Source: Chitinophagaceae bacterium PMP191F (GTDB lineage Bacteria > Bacteroidota > Bacteroidia > Chitinophagales > Chitinophagaceae). From it: a stretch of 64,000 nucleotides of DNA. The notes under the pieces were generated by a model. The model searched no databases and was not told the origin of the DNA. It saw only the letters and a list, made by a program, of their open reading frames with translations. The DNA lies in assembly GCA_001302245.1 (NCBI GenBank), contig LGYU01000022.1:1-64000 (forward strand), read 5' to 3'. Positions 1-9,179 of the stretch are shown in pieces (position 1 is the stretch's first letter; every line of letters begins with the position of its first letter). A program made the position numbers and the translations under genes.

Positions 1-1404
1 AGGGGGTTATTGTTATTAAGCATGGCCCTGGTAATATCGGGGGCAGTATTAATGGCTCAGCCACAGATAGATACAGCATCCCGGAATGCTTTTTTACGGC
101 AGCAGCAACAGATGTTGGAAATTAACCGGAAGGCAAAAGAAGAAGGGGAGCGCAAACGGGGAACTTACATAGCCCCGGGAGATTCCACAGCGGCGGACCG
201 TGCCTGGGGGCGTTTGTTCATGGATAACCTGATATCGCCCAATACTGTGGCCTTACGATTGGCCGGAATAAAAAATCCTACAGAGCAGGATAGGAAAGAG
301 GCATTTTTAGCGGGACGGGTGGATGAGATGTTGTACAAGATCGATTTTTACCCTCGCAACTGGTCAGAGGGAGTAGTGTTCTGGAACAGTTATCCCAATG
401 ATACCAGGCGATATCAATGGTTATTAAGCGCAAGCGCTAACGGGGTATGGCATTATTTAAATAAACCAGAGGCTGCCAGATACCTTGCAGAAGACAGGGA
501 TAATAAAACTAAGGTTGATATTACAGCATGGCACACACATGAATTACAGTATAGTAAGCTTAGACAAGAATTTTTAACGTCGCCAATAGTGTCGGCACAA
601 GACAAAAACCAGTTACAGATAAACGAAATAAAAGCTTATATAAATCAACAATTACATCCTGATATCCGGGAGGGCAAAAAGCTAGACCTCGGAGAAGTGG
701 AGCGACTGATACTGATAGCAGCCCCTTATTATTATGAGCATCTGAATGAAGCAAGTTTACATGGTAATCCTGCAGATGCCATTACAACAAATATTGTATT
801 TGTCTTCCAATATCAGCAATATTTTGATTTAACACTTAAAGACCTGGAAGTTTTTTGTGAGCGGCTACGTGTGTCAGGTGCGGCGTATCCACGGATCGTG
901 TCAGCAGCAGAACAAAAGTTGTCGTTATTAAAGTTGCAAAGAGAACTGTTTACCTTTAAAGCCATGGCTACAGATGGCCGTGAAATAGATTTATCACAAT
1001 TCCGTGGCAAGGTGGTCTTACTGGATTTTTGGGCTACCTGGTGTTCTACCTGTATTGCCAAAATGCCTGAGATCAGGAAGGTGTATGAAAAATATCAGTC
1101 GCAAGGATTTGAGGTGATCTCTGTCAATATCAACCCCCAGACGGATAAGGAAAAGGTATTGCAGGTACATGAGAAGATAGGTGCTGGCTGGCCGGTAGTG
1201 ATCATTGGTGATCGGAACAAAGAAGCGACAGAGAAACGCAAGGGGTACTGGGCCGGTATCTGGAGTAAGTATGGTTTTGACAGTGTACCACAATTGTTAC
1301 TGTTGGGCAAAGATGGTAAACTGGTGGCCTATAACGGTGAGCTATTATTCAACGGTATGGTAGTACAGGCTGTTGTACAGGCATTGGGGGATAAAAACAA
1401 ATAA
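1..1404 (+). CDS. TlpA-like thioredoxin-fold protein (5' end cut by window)
   Basis: The frame is open to the first base, so the true start probably lies upstream. The first in-frame ATG (base 22) would leave a signal peptide without basic residues. A hydrophobic stretch ending in a MAQPQ-type cleavage region suggests export. The N-terminal two thirds is helical, charged and not recognised. The last ~145 residues form a TlpA/AhpC-type thioredoxin domain: FRGKVVLLDFWATWC with the CxxC pair (Cys-Ser-Thr-Cys) encoded at 1042-1053, then EVISVNI and a SVPQLLLLGKDGK strand carrying the cis-Pro equivalent. Such Bacteroidota proteins usually act as periplasmic thiol-disulfide oxidoreductases; the substrate is unknown. 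Followed by ~190 bp of AT-rich DNA before the next gene. Fold confidence is high, function only general. Confidence 0.85.
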   Translation, partial: RGLLLLSMALVISGAVLMAQPQIDTASRNAFLRQQQQMLEINRKAKEEGERKRGTYIAPGDSTAADRAWGRLFMDNLISPNTVALRLAGIKNPTEQDRKEAFLAGRVDEMLYKIDFYPRNWSEGVVFWNSYPNDTRRYQWLLSASANGVWHYLNKPEAARYLAEDRDNKTKVDITAWHTHELQYSKLRQEFLTSPIVSAQDKNQLQINEIKAYINQQLHPDIREGKKLDLGEVERLILIAAPYYYEHLNEASLHGNPADAITTNIVFVFQYQQYFDLTLKDLEVFCERLRVSGAAYPRIVSAAEQKLSLLKLQRELFTFKAMATDGREIDLSQFRGKVVLLDFWATWCSTCIAKMPEIRKVYEKYQSQGFEVISVNINPQTDKEKVLQVHEKIGAGWPVVIIGDRNKEATEKRKGYWAGIWSKYGFDSVPQLLLLGKDGKLVAYNGELLFNGMVVQAVVQALGDKNK

Positions 1405-1593
1405 ATGTTAAGATAGACTAATTGCAAAAATGGATTTGCATACTTTTTCTGAATATTCTTTTATTATTATCTAATAAAAAAAATAGGGCTCTTTAGTCTT
1501 TATTATTCAATCAGGTGTTTTTATAAGACAGCTAACAGATGTTTATAACTATACCAAAACAGATGTGTATTTGCTCCTAATACCTTTTCAGGC

Positions 1594-3753
1594 ATGAAGA
1601 AGACAAACAAAAATTATCTTTTTTTTATTCTTGCAATATTGTTAACTGTTTTTTGGGGCGATACAATTGTTGCACAAACAATTACGCAGGTTGGAAGCGG
1701 AACGTCTTCTTTATTGTCCTATTCTCCTATATCACGTTCCGGTTCTACTTCTACCAATACAAATCAACGGGGTTGTTTTATTATTACGCAAGCTGATATG
1801 ACTGGAGCAGGTATCCCCTCGGGTGCAGTCATTACAGGGATTCAATTTGAATGCCGGACTACAGGGGTATTTGTTACGCCGGTATATTTTGCCATGTATA
1901 TGGCTAACAGTGCCAATACTTCACTGACAACAGGTATGTTATGGACTGACCTGATGACTTACCATACACAGGTATACGTGAATAACAATTTTAATGTGGT
2001 TGGCGTATCGGGAACCTGGCAGGAATGGGATATTGCTCCCTTCACGTACACCGGCAACAGTCTGGAGATTGCTACTGAAGCAGCTTATTCTGGTGCAGGC
2101 TCTTCAACCGGGCAGGTAGGATGGAGAGGCACTTCCGGGGCATCTCCTAAAGCAATAGGTGCCTTTAGCACTACTGGAGTTCCTCCGGCGTCTTTGGACG
2201 GAACATCCTCTTCTTCTAAAGTGGTCCCTAATGTAAAGATTCTCTGGTCTTTACCGGCCCAGCCTCAATCTATTACTTTCAATGCATTTGCACCAGTTAC
2301 CTATGGTGTAGCAGATTTTGCACCTGGTGCCACTACTAGTTCAGGGCTGTCTGTGAGCTATAGCAGCAGTAATACTTCTGTGGCTACTATTGTTAATAAT
2401 CAAATACATATTACGGGTGCCGGCACTACTACGATTACAGCCAGCCAGGCTGGTAATGCGGCTTACCAGGCTGCAGCTAATGTGCAGCAAACGCTTACTG
2501 TTAATAAAGCAGCTTTACAGATCAAAGCAAATGATTTGAACATGCTAACCGGCCAACCGGTGCCTACCCTCACACTTACCTATACAGGACTTGTATACAG
2601 CGAAACAGCTGCGGTGCTAAGCACCCCTGCCACTGTTACTACTACTGCTACCAGTAGTAGCCCCCCTGGCAGCTATCCTATATCTGTTGGTGGGGCGGTC
2701 GCTGCCAATTATACTATCAGTTATGTGAATGGTATCATGACGGTGGCTGCACAAACCCAGACCATTACCTTCGGGAATATGAATAAAACCTACGGGGATA
2801 CCGATTTTGACCCGGGAGCTACTGCCAGTTCGGGTTTGCCGGTGAGCTATGGCAGCAGTAATACTTCTGTGGCTACTATTGTTAATAATCAAATACATAT
2901 TGTCGGTGCCGGTACTGCTACTATTACGGCCAGTCAGCCGGGTAATATTGATTTTTCTGCTGCTCCGGATGTAGCTGTCACACTTACTGTGAACAAAGCT
3001 AACCAGGCACTTACATTGAACGATATTACCAAAACCTATGGTGCAACTGATTTCAGCCCCGCTACAGTTTCTTCAGGGCTTATAGTTACGTATACCAGCA
3101 GTAATCCGGCAGTTGCAACCATCAACAACGGAGCAGTGCATATTGTGGGAGCCGGTATGACTACCATCACAGCCTCGCAGGCTGGTGATAACAATTACAA
3201 TGCAGCCACTGCGGTCAATAAAACGCTTACTGTCAATAAAGCACCCTTAACAATCAAAGCGAATGATCAGTCTGTGATCCAGGGATATCCGATTGCGGCT
3301 TTCACGGTGACGTACACTGGTTTAGTATATGGTGAGACGGAAAACAAACTGCAAAACAAGCCGGTCATTAGTACTACTATTACTTCTTCCCTGGTGCCGG
3401 TAGGTAGTTATACTTTACAACCAGCCGGTGCCAGTAGCAATAATTACGATATCAGTTACCAGCAAGGAACCCTGTCTATTACCGCTGTGTCGGTAAGCGG
3501 CTCACAGATCTCTGCCTTTTTTACCAGTACCTCTAGCTGCCAGGTGCGTGTGTATGCAGCAGCGGCTCAGAAAGCTGTATTGCAAATGGTGGATCTATCT
3601 GGGCACAACCTGTTCAGTAAAGAACTGAACCTGGCTGTAGGATATAACAGTCTTATGCTACCTGTAGGCAATCTGGCTGCTGGTCCTTATATCATTAAAG
3701 TGAAAGGGCCACAGATCAGTGTTGTTGCCAATATCATCAAATCCAATAATTAA
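1594..3753 (+). CDS. Secreted MBG/Ig-like repeat protein with T9SS-type C-terminal domain
   Basis: A 719-residue exported protein with a signal peptide (basic start, hydrophobic run, cleavage near VAQT). Residues ~28-215 form an unassigned N-domain. Three bacterial Ig-like units then begin near residues 226, 389 and 471, each with TYG.xDF, SSNxSVATI and GAGxxTITASQxG signatures. They alternate with two MBG-type domains (near 309 and 551; IKANDxxxxxGxP, TYTGLVYxET). The last ~85 residues resemble a type A T9SS sorting domain (VDLSGHNLFSKEL, GLAAGPYIIKV-like strands), so cell-surface or secreted display is likely. The product is probably adhesive or structural; I see no catalytic motif. The first two Ig units share a long exact DNA repeat. 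The next gene encodes a PorV-like T9SS protein. Confidence 0.8.
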   Translation: MKKTNKNYLFFILAILLTVFWGDTIVAQTITQVGSGTSSLLSYSPISRSGSTSTNTNQRGCFIITQADMTGAGIPSGAVITGIQFECRTTGVFVTPVYFAMYMANSANTSLTTGMLWTDLMTYHTQVYVNNNFNVVGVSGTWQEWDIAPFTYTGNSLEIATEAAYSGAGSSTGQVGWRGTSGASPKAIGAFSTTGVPPASLDGTSSSSKVVPNVKILWSLPAQPQSITFNAFAPVTYGVADFAPGATTSSGLSVSYSSSNTSVATIVNNQIHITGAGTTTITASQAGNAAYQAAANVQQTLTVNKAALQIKANDLNMLTGQPVPTLTLTYTGLVYSETAAVLSTPATVTTTATSSSPPGSYPISVGGAVAANYTISYVNGIMTVAAQTQTITFGNMNKTYGDTDFDPGATASSGLPVSYGSSNTSVATIVNNQIHIVGAGTATITASQPGNIDFSAAPDVAVTLTVNKANQALTLNDITKTYGATDFSPATVSSGLIVTYTSSNPAVATINNGAVHIVGAGMTTITASQAGDNNYNAATAVNKTLTVNKAPLTIKANDQSVIQGYPIAAFTVTYTGLVYGETENKLQNKPVISTTITSSLVPVGSYTLQPAGASSNNYDISYQQGTLSITAVSVSGSQISAFFTSTSSCQVRVYAAAAQKAVLQMVDLSGHNLFSKELNLAVGYNSLMLPVGNLAAGPYIIKVKGPQISVVANIIKSNN
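2363..2412 (+). repeat. 50-bp exact direct repeat, copy 1 (within the Ig-like gene)
   Basis: This segment is identical to 2852-2901 and encodes the SSNTSVATIVNNQIHI part of the first and second Ig-like units. A third, diverged unit follows near 3090-3140. The identity at synonymous positions points to recent duplication or gene conversion. Confidence 0.9.
2852..2901 (+). repeat. 50-bp exact direct repeat, copy 2
   Basis: Second copy of the repeat at 2363-2412, identical over 50 bases, 489 bp downstream. The spacing equals one Ig plus one MBG module (163 codons), so recombination between copies would delete or add a whole in-frame module. Confidence 0.9.
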
Positions 3754-3907
3754 TACTATTATACGGCAACGTATATTGTTTTACACCTGTTATGAGATGC
3801 AACATACTGCATCAGGGATAGGACGAAAGAGTTTAATCCAATATGGTATGAATCCTGGGCCACTCATTGCCAAAACACAATAATTCCGCTTCATTAAAAT
3901 TTCCTGT

Positions 3908-5002
3908 ATGAAACAGGTGTACGTATGTTTTATAGCCGTGTTACTGTACAATACAGCGGCAGCGCAAACTTTTGAACAGACCCAGGTGATCACTACTGCT
4001 GTCCCTTCTTTGCAAGTCCCCGTCGATACACGTGCAGGTGGCATGGGAGAGGCAGGGATTGCCATCAGTGCCGATGTAAACAGTGTATTCGTAAATCGGG
4101 CTAAAACAGCTTTTGCAACCAACGGTGGCGGAATCGGGGTTAATTACATCCCCTGGCTGCGTGATGTGGCACCGGGTATGTATCTGGCTAGCCTGGCTGG
4201 TTATACTACTATTGGAGAAGGACAGGCTGTTTCTGCTTCAGTACGGTACTTCAATCTCGGCAACTTTGAGTTACGTGATAATAGCGGTACGTTATTGCAA
4301 ACCAGTCATCCCAATGATCTGTTGCTGGATCTGGGCTACGCCCGTGCATTGAGTGATAAATTATCATTGGGCATAGCCCTGCGCTATATCCGTTCTTCGC
4401 TGGCTACCGGCAAGGTAGGTTCAGTAAGTTATAAACCAGGAAAGGCGATAGCAGCAGATATCTCTATGTTTTATAATGGTGCCAACGCAAAGGGAGAAGG
4501 CTTTACTGCCGGTGTGGTAGCTTCCAATCTTGGCACTAAGATCAGCTATATCGACAATGTTGCAGCCAAAGAATTTTTACCTGCCAATCTGGGTGCCGGT
4601 GCTGCTTATACCTGGATACCTGCTGAACAGCACAGGATCACCGCTGCAGTAGATATTAACAAACTGTTGGTGCCTGCCATGCAACCGGGCGATAGTATTG
4701 CAGATTATCACAATACCAGTGTTTTAAGCAGCTATGGTAAGGCTTTTAGTAACAAAATGTATCGTTATTCATTTGGGTTGGAATATACATTCAACAACCA
4801 GTTTAGTGCCCGTGCAGGATACCTGTTGGAACAGAAGAATAATGGTAACCGTAATGGACTTACCGTGGGCATTGGTTTACAGTATAAGGTATGTGCACTG
4901 AATATCGCCTATTTTGCGTCTACAGGTAATGGTGTAACCCGTAATCCGGTCAGTAACAGTCTCCGGTTTGGCGTGATCTTTAACCTGGGAAAAGGCGAAT
5001 AG
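3908..5002 (+). CDS. porV: PorV-like type IX secretion outer-membrane protein
   Basis: A 364-residue beta-barrel protein with a signal peptide (cleavage after TAAAQ). The mature N-terminus has the PorV family pattern: VITTAVPSL, then DTRAGGMGEAGIA and a SxDVNSVFVNRAK stretch corresponding to the usual 'D.NS..WNPAK' loop. Alternating amphipathic strands run to the end (SLRFGVIFNLGK). PorV is a FadL-like barrel that shuttles T9SS cargo between the translocon and the PorU sortase. The canonical Trp-Asn in the N-terminal loop is replaced by Val-Asn-Arg, so this may be a PorV paralogue and not the main one. porU is not adjacent; instead the gene follows a T9SS-type cargo gene after ~150 bp. Family assignment is good, gene symbol tentative. 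Confidence 0.75.
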   Translation: MKQVYVCFIAVLLYNTAAAQTFEQTQVITTAVPSLQVPVDTRAGGMGEAGIAISADVNSVFVNRAKTAFATNGGGIGVNYIPWLRDVAPGMYLASLAGYTTIGEGQAVSASVRYFNLGNFELRDNSGTLLQTSHPNDLLLDLGYARALSDKLSLGIALRYIRSSLATGKVGSVSYKPGKAIAADISMFYNGANAKGEGFTAGVVASNLGTKISYIDNVAAKEFLPANLGAGAAYTWIPAEQHRITAAVDINKLLVPAMQPGDSIADYHNTSVLSSYGKAFSNKMYRYSFGLEYTFNNQFSARAGYLLEQKNNGNRNGLTVGIGLQYKVCALNIAYFASTGNGVTRNPVSNSLRFGVIFNLGKGE

Positions 5003-5346
5003 CCGGTCAAAGTACATAACGTTGAAAATTTTTTTGAATTCTTTTGGTACAATTCAGGTCTTACCTGTTTTATTTATTTTATAGAGCATACAAAGCATCA
5101 AAGCTTTTCCTCCCAGAATAGATTCATCGCGACTCAATGTTTTGCTCTCCGCCTGATGGTTTTGCCAGTGCCATTGGGCTTTTTATTATCTACAGGGTAT
5201 TCTCAATGCCTGATTATTATTGTGTTATATAAACGAGAAAATAAAAAAGTAAAAAATATCAGATTCTTTTGGTAGAAAACCGCGCGTCGTTTGTTTTATT
5301 TAGTAGTAAGTGAGATGTCTTTTCCTTTCCCATCTGACGCTAATCT

Positions 5347-5379
5347 GCACGATGTTTGCCAGTTACATCGTGCTTTTTT
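5347..5379 (+). terminator. Intrinsic terminator
   Basis: A perfect 9-bp stem (gcacgatgt/acatcgtgc) with a 9-nt loop, followed immediately by six T. It lies ~345 bp after the porV-like stop codon, so it either ends a long 3' tail or a separate small transcript from this gap. Confidence 0.75.
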
Positions 5380-5714
5380 ATTGTCTCAAAGCCTATTGCC
5401 CGGATTTCTCCTTTCGTTTGAAATGATTGGCTCTCAATGTAATGGTTTTATTTTCCTTATTCAACAACAAACAGTGTCTCTAATGATAGAGCTAGTCCTG
5501 CTGAACGTGGTGGGACAATAAATCTGCAGCCTGTTTTATTAAATACAGGCGTGGTATTCAGTATCTGATTGAGCCGGGTTAAGTTTTCCGGTGAATACTG
5601 TTGTTATGATAGTCAGAATAGTTTCTGTAGCTGTTCATATAATAGGAGGAGTCAATCGGCACGCCTTTCCCTTTTAGCTTGTTGCTACTCCCGGTTTTAA
5701 TAAGTTGTTTGTGT

Positions 5715-5746
5715 AAGTACGGTGTATGTCATCATACACCGTACTT
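5715..5746. repeat. Perfect 14-bp hairpin
   Basis: The arms aagtacggtgtatg and catacaccgtactt are exact reverse complements around the 4-nt loop tcat. No T-run follows, so it is not a standard terminator. It is isolated in the gene-free stretch; role unknown. Confidence 0.8.
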
Positions 5747-6053
5747 CTTACAGATTGCCAGACAGGAGTCGGTAGCAGGGATATGATTTTTGTGCAGACT
5801 ATTGCCCGGTGAATCTGAATAGTTTATTATTGCGTATATTTACTCAATACCCCTTTGTTACCCGACCTTTTAACGCTGCCTACTGCTTATCCGATGAAAG
5901 TTTCCGTTTTCTCCTGACTACACTGATTCTGATAGTATAACGACTTTTCGCCGTAAGGTTTACAACATTCAATTAGTAGCAATTCCCCCAAAGCAATGCT
6001 CAGTCAGTAATGACTGGTCATGATGCTTATTGATGGCATTGGTAGCGATGCAT

Positions 6054-6084
6054 AAAAAGGGTATGGTATGTCCATGCCTTTTTT
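6054..6084 (-). terminator. Terminator for the HEAT-like/flippase transcript
   Basis: An A-rich/T-rich hairpin (aaaaagg...ccttttt, inner atgg/ccat) placed just beyond the stop of the minus-strand gene at 6146. The T-run works on both strands, but only the minus strand has a gene leading into it. Confidence 0.7.
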
Positions 6085-6145
6085 GTTGGAGATATTTGGA
6101 ACGGGTTAGTGGCTTTGCACATCTACAAATTGGTCTGTCCGCACA

Positions 6146-6646
6146 TCAGAGTATTTTCTTACCCCTGCTTCTGAACGCCGGCGTTTCATAATCCCAGCGT
6201 TCGCGGATAATAAGCTGCAGCTCTTGCCGGATGTCTGGATATTGTTTACTGAGATGGTCCAGTATGGTCAATGAAAAGGCTTTATTGGCTACAGGCTCGT
6301 CATTTTTTTCTATCAGCGTAAAACAGTAATTCATTAAAGGCCCGTGATACGCTTTGGGAATGCTGATGTCTTGTAACAACCGCAGAATATTACGCACTAC
6401 TGCATTGTGAACACCAGGTGTCTGTAACAGTTGTATCAGCTTTTTAAAATACGGTTTTACCAGCTCCGGATGTTCGCGCACACAATAGCTCATAGGCCAT
6501 GCTGCACGCTGTGTAACGCGGTATTCACCGGCAAAGAATAATTGCATCAGCTCTGCAAATCGTTCTTTGTTATTGCCGATATATCGTACAATGGCATCGG
6601 TCTGCGTTTTGGAATGTTCTTGTAATATGGCAGATTTCAGGTCCAT
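6146..6646 (-). CDS. HEAT-repeat-like hypothetical protein
   Basis: A 166-residue soluble protein made almost entirely of amphipathic helices. The pattern resembles HEAT/ARM-type repeats (RAAWPMSYCVREHPELVKPY, then NAVVRNILRLLQDI, then ANKAFSLTILDHLSKQYP), each about 35-40 residues. No signal peptide, membrane segment or catalytic motif is visible. It lies 50 bp after the stop of the flippase gene on the same strand and is followed by a terminator at 6054-6084, so the two are probably co-transcribed. A scaffold or interaction role is the most that can be inferred. Confidence 0.7.
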   Translation of the reverse strand: MDLKSAILQEHSKTQTDAIVRYIGNNKERFAELMQLFFAGEYRVTQRAAWPMSYCVREHPELVKPYFKKLIQLLQTPGVHNAVVRNILRLLQDISIPKAYHGPLMNYCFTLIEKNDEPVANKAFSLTILDHLSKQYPDIRQELQLIIRERWDYETPAFRSRGKKIL

Positions 6647-6696
6647 GGGGAAATACAGATTACGGGATACCGGATACCGGATTGGAACCTTGTAAC

Positions 6697-8058
6697 TTAT
6701 CCTCTCGACAGTTTTCCTTTCATTTTGCCTATCACACCGAATATATCTTTATAGGTCTGCACCATGTAACGGAAAATATTGATGGTTTCTACCTGGATGT
6801 ATTTTTTTAGAATGGCAATCATCAGCACGAAGGTCACCACGTAATTGATCACGGTAGCATAGGCCGCTCCCATAGGACCAAATCTGGTCAGGAATACATA
6901 GTTCAGTGCCAGGTTGAACAGCATAAACAATACGTTTACCCGAAAGTTCACCTGTGGTTTGCCGATAGCATCCAGGGTGGAACCAAATTGATAACTAAGC
7001 GGTCGCACCAGGCTGAACAAGATCGTTAGTTGCAGAATAGGTACTGCTCCCGCATTCTGAGGCCCTGCCAGTACGCGGATGATGAGACCAGGAAAAATGA
7101 AGATGAACAATGAAATAGGTACTATCAGCGCCAGGATAATGCCTACCATCCGTTCAAAATAATATTTCACTTTGCCAATGCCATCGGTTTCGGCCGCCTC
7201 TGCATTTTTAGGAAACAATACATCTGCCGCTGCCAGTGATGGTACATCGATCATATTGTTGATGCGCCCTACCGTATCATAATATTTTACATAGTTATTG
7301 CCCTGCACGGCATCCAGTATGTTGGCGGTCATATACCGGTCGAATGAGCGGGAAATATTGAAGAAAAGATTGGTGCCAAAAATATAGCGGCCAAAATAGA
7401 ACATATGCTTAACAGTGGCCAGGTCATAATGAATGCCCTTCACCAGGTAGGGGCGGGTAGTCATGTACAATATCACGGCACCCACAGCTAGTGAAATGAC
7501 CTGTAGCACCAGCATGTTCATAGGCGTAAACTGATCGCGTTTGAAAAAATACAGTACCACAATGCCTATAAAGAACAATGCCTGTCGTACAAAATAGGCC
7601 CAGAATATTTTAGAGAACTGGTAATTGGCCTGTAGCATGACTTCGCAATGGCTGTAGGGGATCAATATGATCACAAAAGTAAAACTCCATAATAACAACG
7701 GCGTCAGTTCGGGTGATTTCAGCCAATGCGCAATACTGCTGCCAAATACTTCCAGTACCACAATAGCCACTATAGAAAATGCAATGTTGAGCAACATGGC
7801 CGATGATTGTACTTCGTTTTTGCGGGTAGCATATTCTGCCATGTTCAGGAACTTGATGGTAGGGTTGCGTAACAATCCCTGTTTGATGGTTTCCATCAGG
7901 GTCAGTGTGGTCAGGTACAATGCCCATACGGTATAATGCTGATCAAGGCCACGGATAAGTATGGCGAATGAAACGGCACCAAAAAAGAACAGCGAAAAAC
8001 GTTGCAACAGGGTATAGAAAATAGAGCGGAACCAGAACGACGATTTGAGCAATTTCAA
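6697..8058 (-). CDS. Polysaccharide/oligosaccharide flippase (MOP superfamily, Wzx-like)
   Basis: A 453-residue integral membrane protein with about 12 hydrophobic helices spread over its whole length. It has the Polysacc_synt family layout: an N-terminal FYTLLQRFSLFFFGAVSFAIL segment, a long soluble loop with SFDRYMTANILDAV, and a PLSYQFGSTLDAIGKPQVNF motif leading into the last four helices. Members flip undecaprenyl-linked glycan units across the inner membrane for O-antigen, capsule or exopolysaccharide. No glycosyltransferase genes are adjacent, so the glycan is unknown. It probably forms a two-gene unit with the downstream HEAT-like gene. Confidence 0.85.
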   Translation of the reverse strand: MKLLKSSFWFRSIFYTLLQRFSLFFFGAVSFAILIRGLDQHYTVWALYLTTLTLMETIKQGLLRNPTIKFLNMAEYATRKNEVQSSAMLLNIAFSIVAIVVLEVFGSSIAHWLKSPELTPLLLWSFTFVIILIPYSHCEVMLQANYQFSKIFWAYFVRQALFFIGIVVLYFFKRDQFTPMNMLVLQVISLAVGAVILYMTTRPYLVKGIHYDLATVKHMFYFGRYIFGTNLFFNISRSFDRYMTANILDAVQGNNYVKYYDTVGRINNMIDVPSLAAADVLFPKNAEAAETDGIGKVKYYFERMVGIILALIVPISLFIFIFPGLIIRVLAGPQNAGAVPILQLTILFSLVRPLSYQFGSTLDAIGKPQVNFRVNVLFMLFNLALNYVFLTRFGPMGAAYATVINYVVTFVLMIAILKKYIQVETINIFRYMVQTYKDIFGVIGKMKGKLSRG

Positions 8059-8133
8059 CGGAGTAGTGCTTTAGAAGCGAAAAATACAACAAAAGTTGGG
8101 AAGCGTGGAATTTTATGAAGAATGCTGAAGAAG

Positions 8134-8255
8134 AGTTATAGGTTTTATGTTGTAGGTTTTAAGTAGTGCAAAACGCCCGCCTGACCAGTCATTCGGCAGG
8201 CTCAATGCAAAGCCACGGGCAAAATACAGATTGTGTCTCTGCGTCTTTGCGAGGA
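8134..8255. repeat. Mosaic intergenic repeat, copy A
   Basis: Contains gttgtaggttttaagtag (8149-8166), identical to 22940-22957 and similar in reverse orientation to 35825-35848 and 62421-62450. The following bases (ttgtgtctctgcgtctttgcg, about 8231-8251) resemble text in the gaps near 14850 and 35740. It overlaps the divergent promoter region of the flippase and SAM hydrolase genes. Confidence 0.7.
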
Positions 8256-8281
8256 TTATTCCAAATTGTATCTTGTATACC

Positions 8282-9178
8282 ATGAAACGCATTTGTTATT
8301 TTTTGTTTATCGTTTTGCTGGCCGCATGTCGGCAGGCGGCTCAGCAGTTGCCGGCAGTGGTATTTCAGACTGATTTTGGGTTGAAAGACGGCGCGGTGAG
8401 CGCCATGAAAGGCGTGGCAACCGGCGTGGATGCCCGGTTGAAACTGTATGACCTCACCCACGAAATTCCTGCCTATAATATCTGGGAAGCGGCTTATCGT
8501 TTAGAGCAAACGGCTCCTTACTGGCCCGCGGGTACCGTATTTGTGTCGGTGGTAGACCCCGGAGTGGGTACAGAACGCAGATCAGTAGTGATGCGGTCGA
8601 AGTCAGGACATTATTTTGTAACGCCGGACAATGGAACCTTAACACTGGTAGCCCGTTCACTGGGTATTGATGCTATCCGGCAGATCGATGAAAGCGTCAA
8701 CCGTCGGCAAAATTCCGGACAGTCGTATACTTTTCACGGTCGTGATGTGTATGCCTATACCGGTGCCAGGCTGGCGGCAGGTGCCATTTCGTTTGAACAG
8801 GTAGGCGCTTTATTGCCCGATTCTGTGGTTCGTATTCCTTATCAGCAGGCAACCCTGCAGGGCGATAGTATCAGTGGCAATATTCCCATTCTCGATATTC
8901 AGTACGGCAATATCTGGACAAATATTCCCGACAGCCTGTTTAAGCAATTGCACATACAGGCTGGTCAACAACTATCAGTAAGCATCAGTCATGGCAACAA
9001 TATGGTATACACCGGTACCATGCCGTTTGCACATACGTTTGGCGAAGTGGCCGAAGGTAAACCACTGGGCTATATGAACAGCCTGATGAATTTTTCGGTA
9101 GCCTTGAATATGGGCAGTTTTGCGGATTCGTTCCACGTTCGTAGTGGCGCTGATTGGACCATAACCATCCGGAAATAA
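8282..9178 (+). CDS. SAM hydroxide adenosyltransferase (DUF62 family), predicted lipoprotein
   Basis: I chose the ATG at 8282 over an upstream frame start (8231) because it opens a lipoprotein signal (VLLAAC, lipid Cys16) and gives 298 residues. The family motifs are intact: DFGLKDG near the start, VVDPGVGTERR with Asp92 and Arg99, PDNGTLT, FHGRD with His152, and a GNIWTNI motif. The Asp/Arg spacing of seven and the His match the catalytic triad known from archaeal DUF62 enzymes, which hydrolyse S-adenosylmethionine to adenosine and methionine. It is not a chlorinase or fluorinase on motif grounds, though substrate choice cannot be proven. Export is odd, because SAM is cytoplasmic. Faces the serine hydrolase gene convergently. 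Confidence 0.85.
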   Translation: MKRICYFLFIVLLAACRQAAQQLPAVVFQTDFGLKDGAVSAMKGVATGVDARLKLYDLTHEIPAYNIWEAAYRLEQTAPYWPAGTVFVSVVDPGVGTERRSVVMRSKSGHYFVTPDNGTLTLVARSLGIDAIRQIDESVNRRQNSGQSYTFHGRDVYAYTGARLAAGAISFEQVGALLPDSVVRIPYQQATLQGDSISGNIPILDIQYGNIWTNIPDSLFKQLHIQAGQQLSVSISHGNNMVYTGTMPFAHTFGEVAEGKPLGYMNSLMNFSVALNMGSFADSFHVRSGADWTITIRK

Positions 9179-9179
9179 A

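Larger units (their letters stand above)
5003..6145. other. 1.1-kb stretch without a convincing gene
   Basis: No ORF here has a recognisable product; a 76-codon frame at 5291-5521 lacks family features and runs through a terminator. The stretch is AT-rich and contains an intrinsic terminator (5347-5379), a perfect 14-bp hairpin (5715-5746), a small stem at 6001-6016 (cagtca/tgactg) and a second terminator (6054-6084). It could hold an unrecognised small RNA or decayed genes. Confidence 0.6.

Noticed and set aside
5291-5521. A 76-codon plus-strand frame in the long gap
   Set aside because: It runs straight through the strong terminator at 5347-5379 and has no recognisable protein character.
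8282-9178. Calling the DUF62 protein a fluorinase or chlorinase
   Set aside because: The Asp/Arg/His set is that of the water-using SAM hydrolases; no halogen-specific feature can be read from the sequence.
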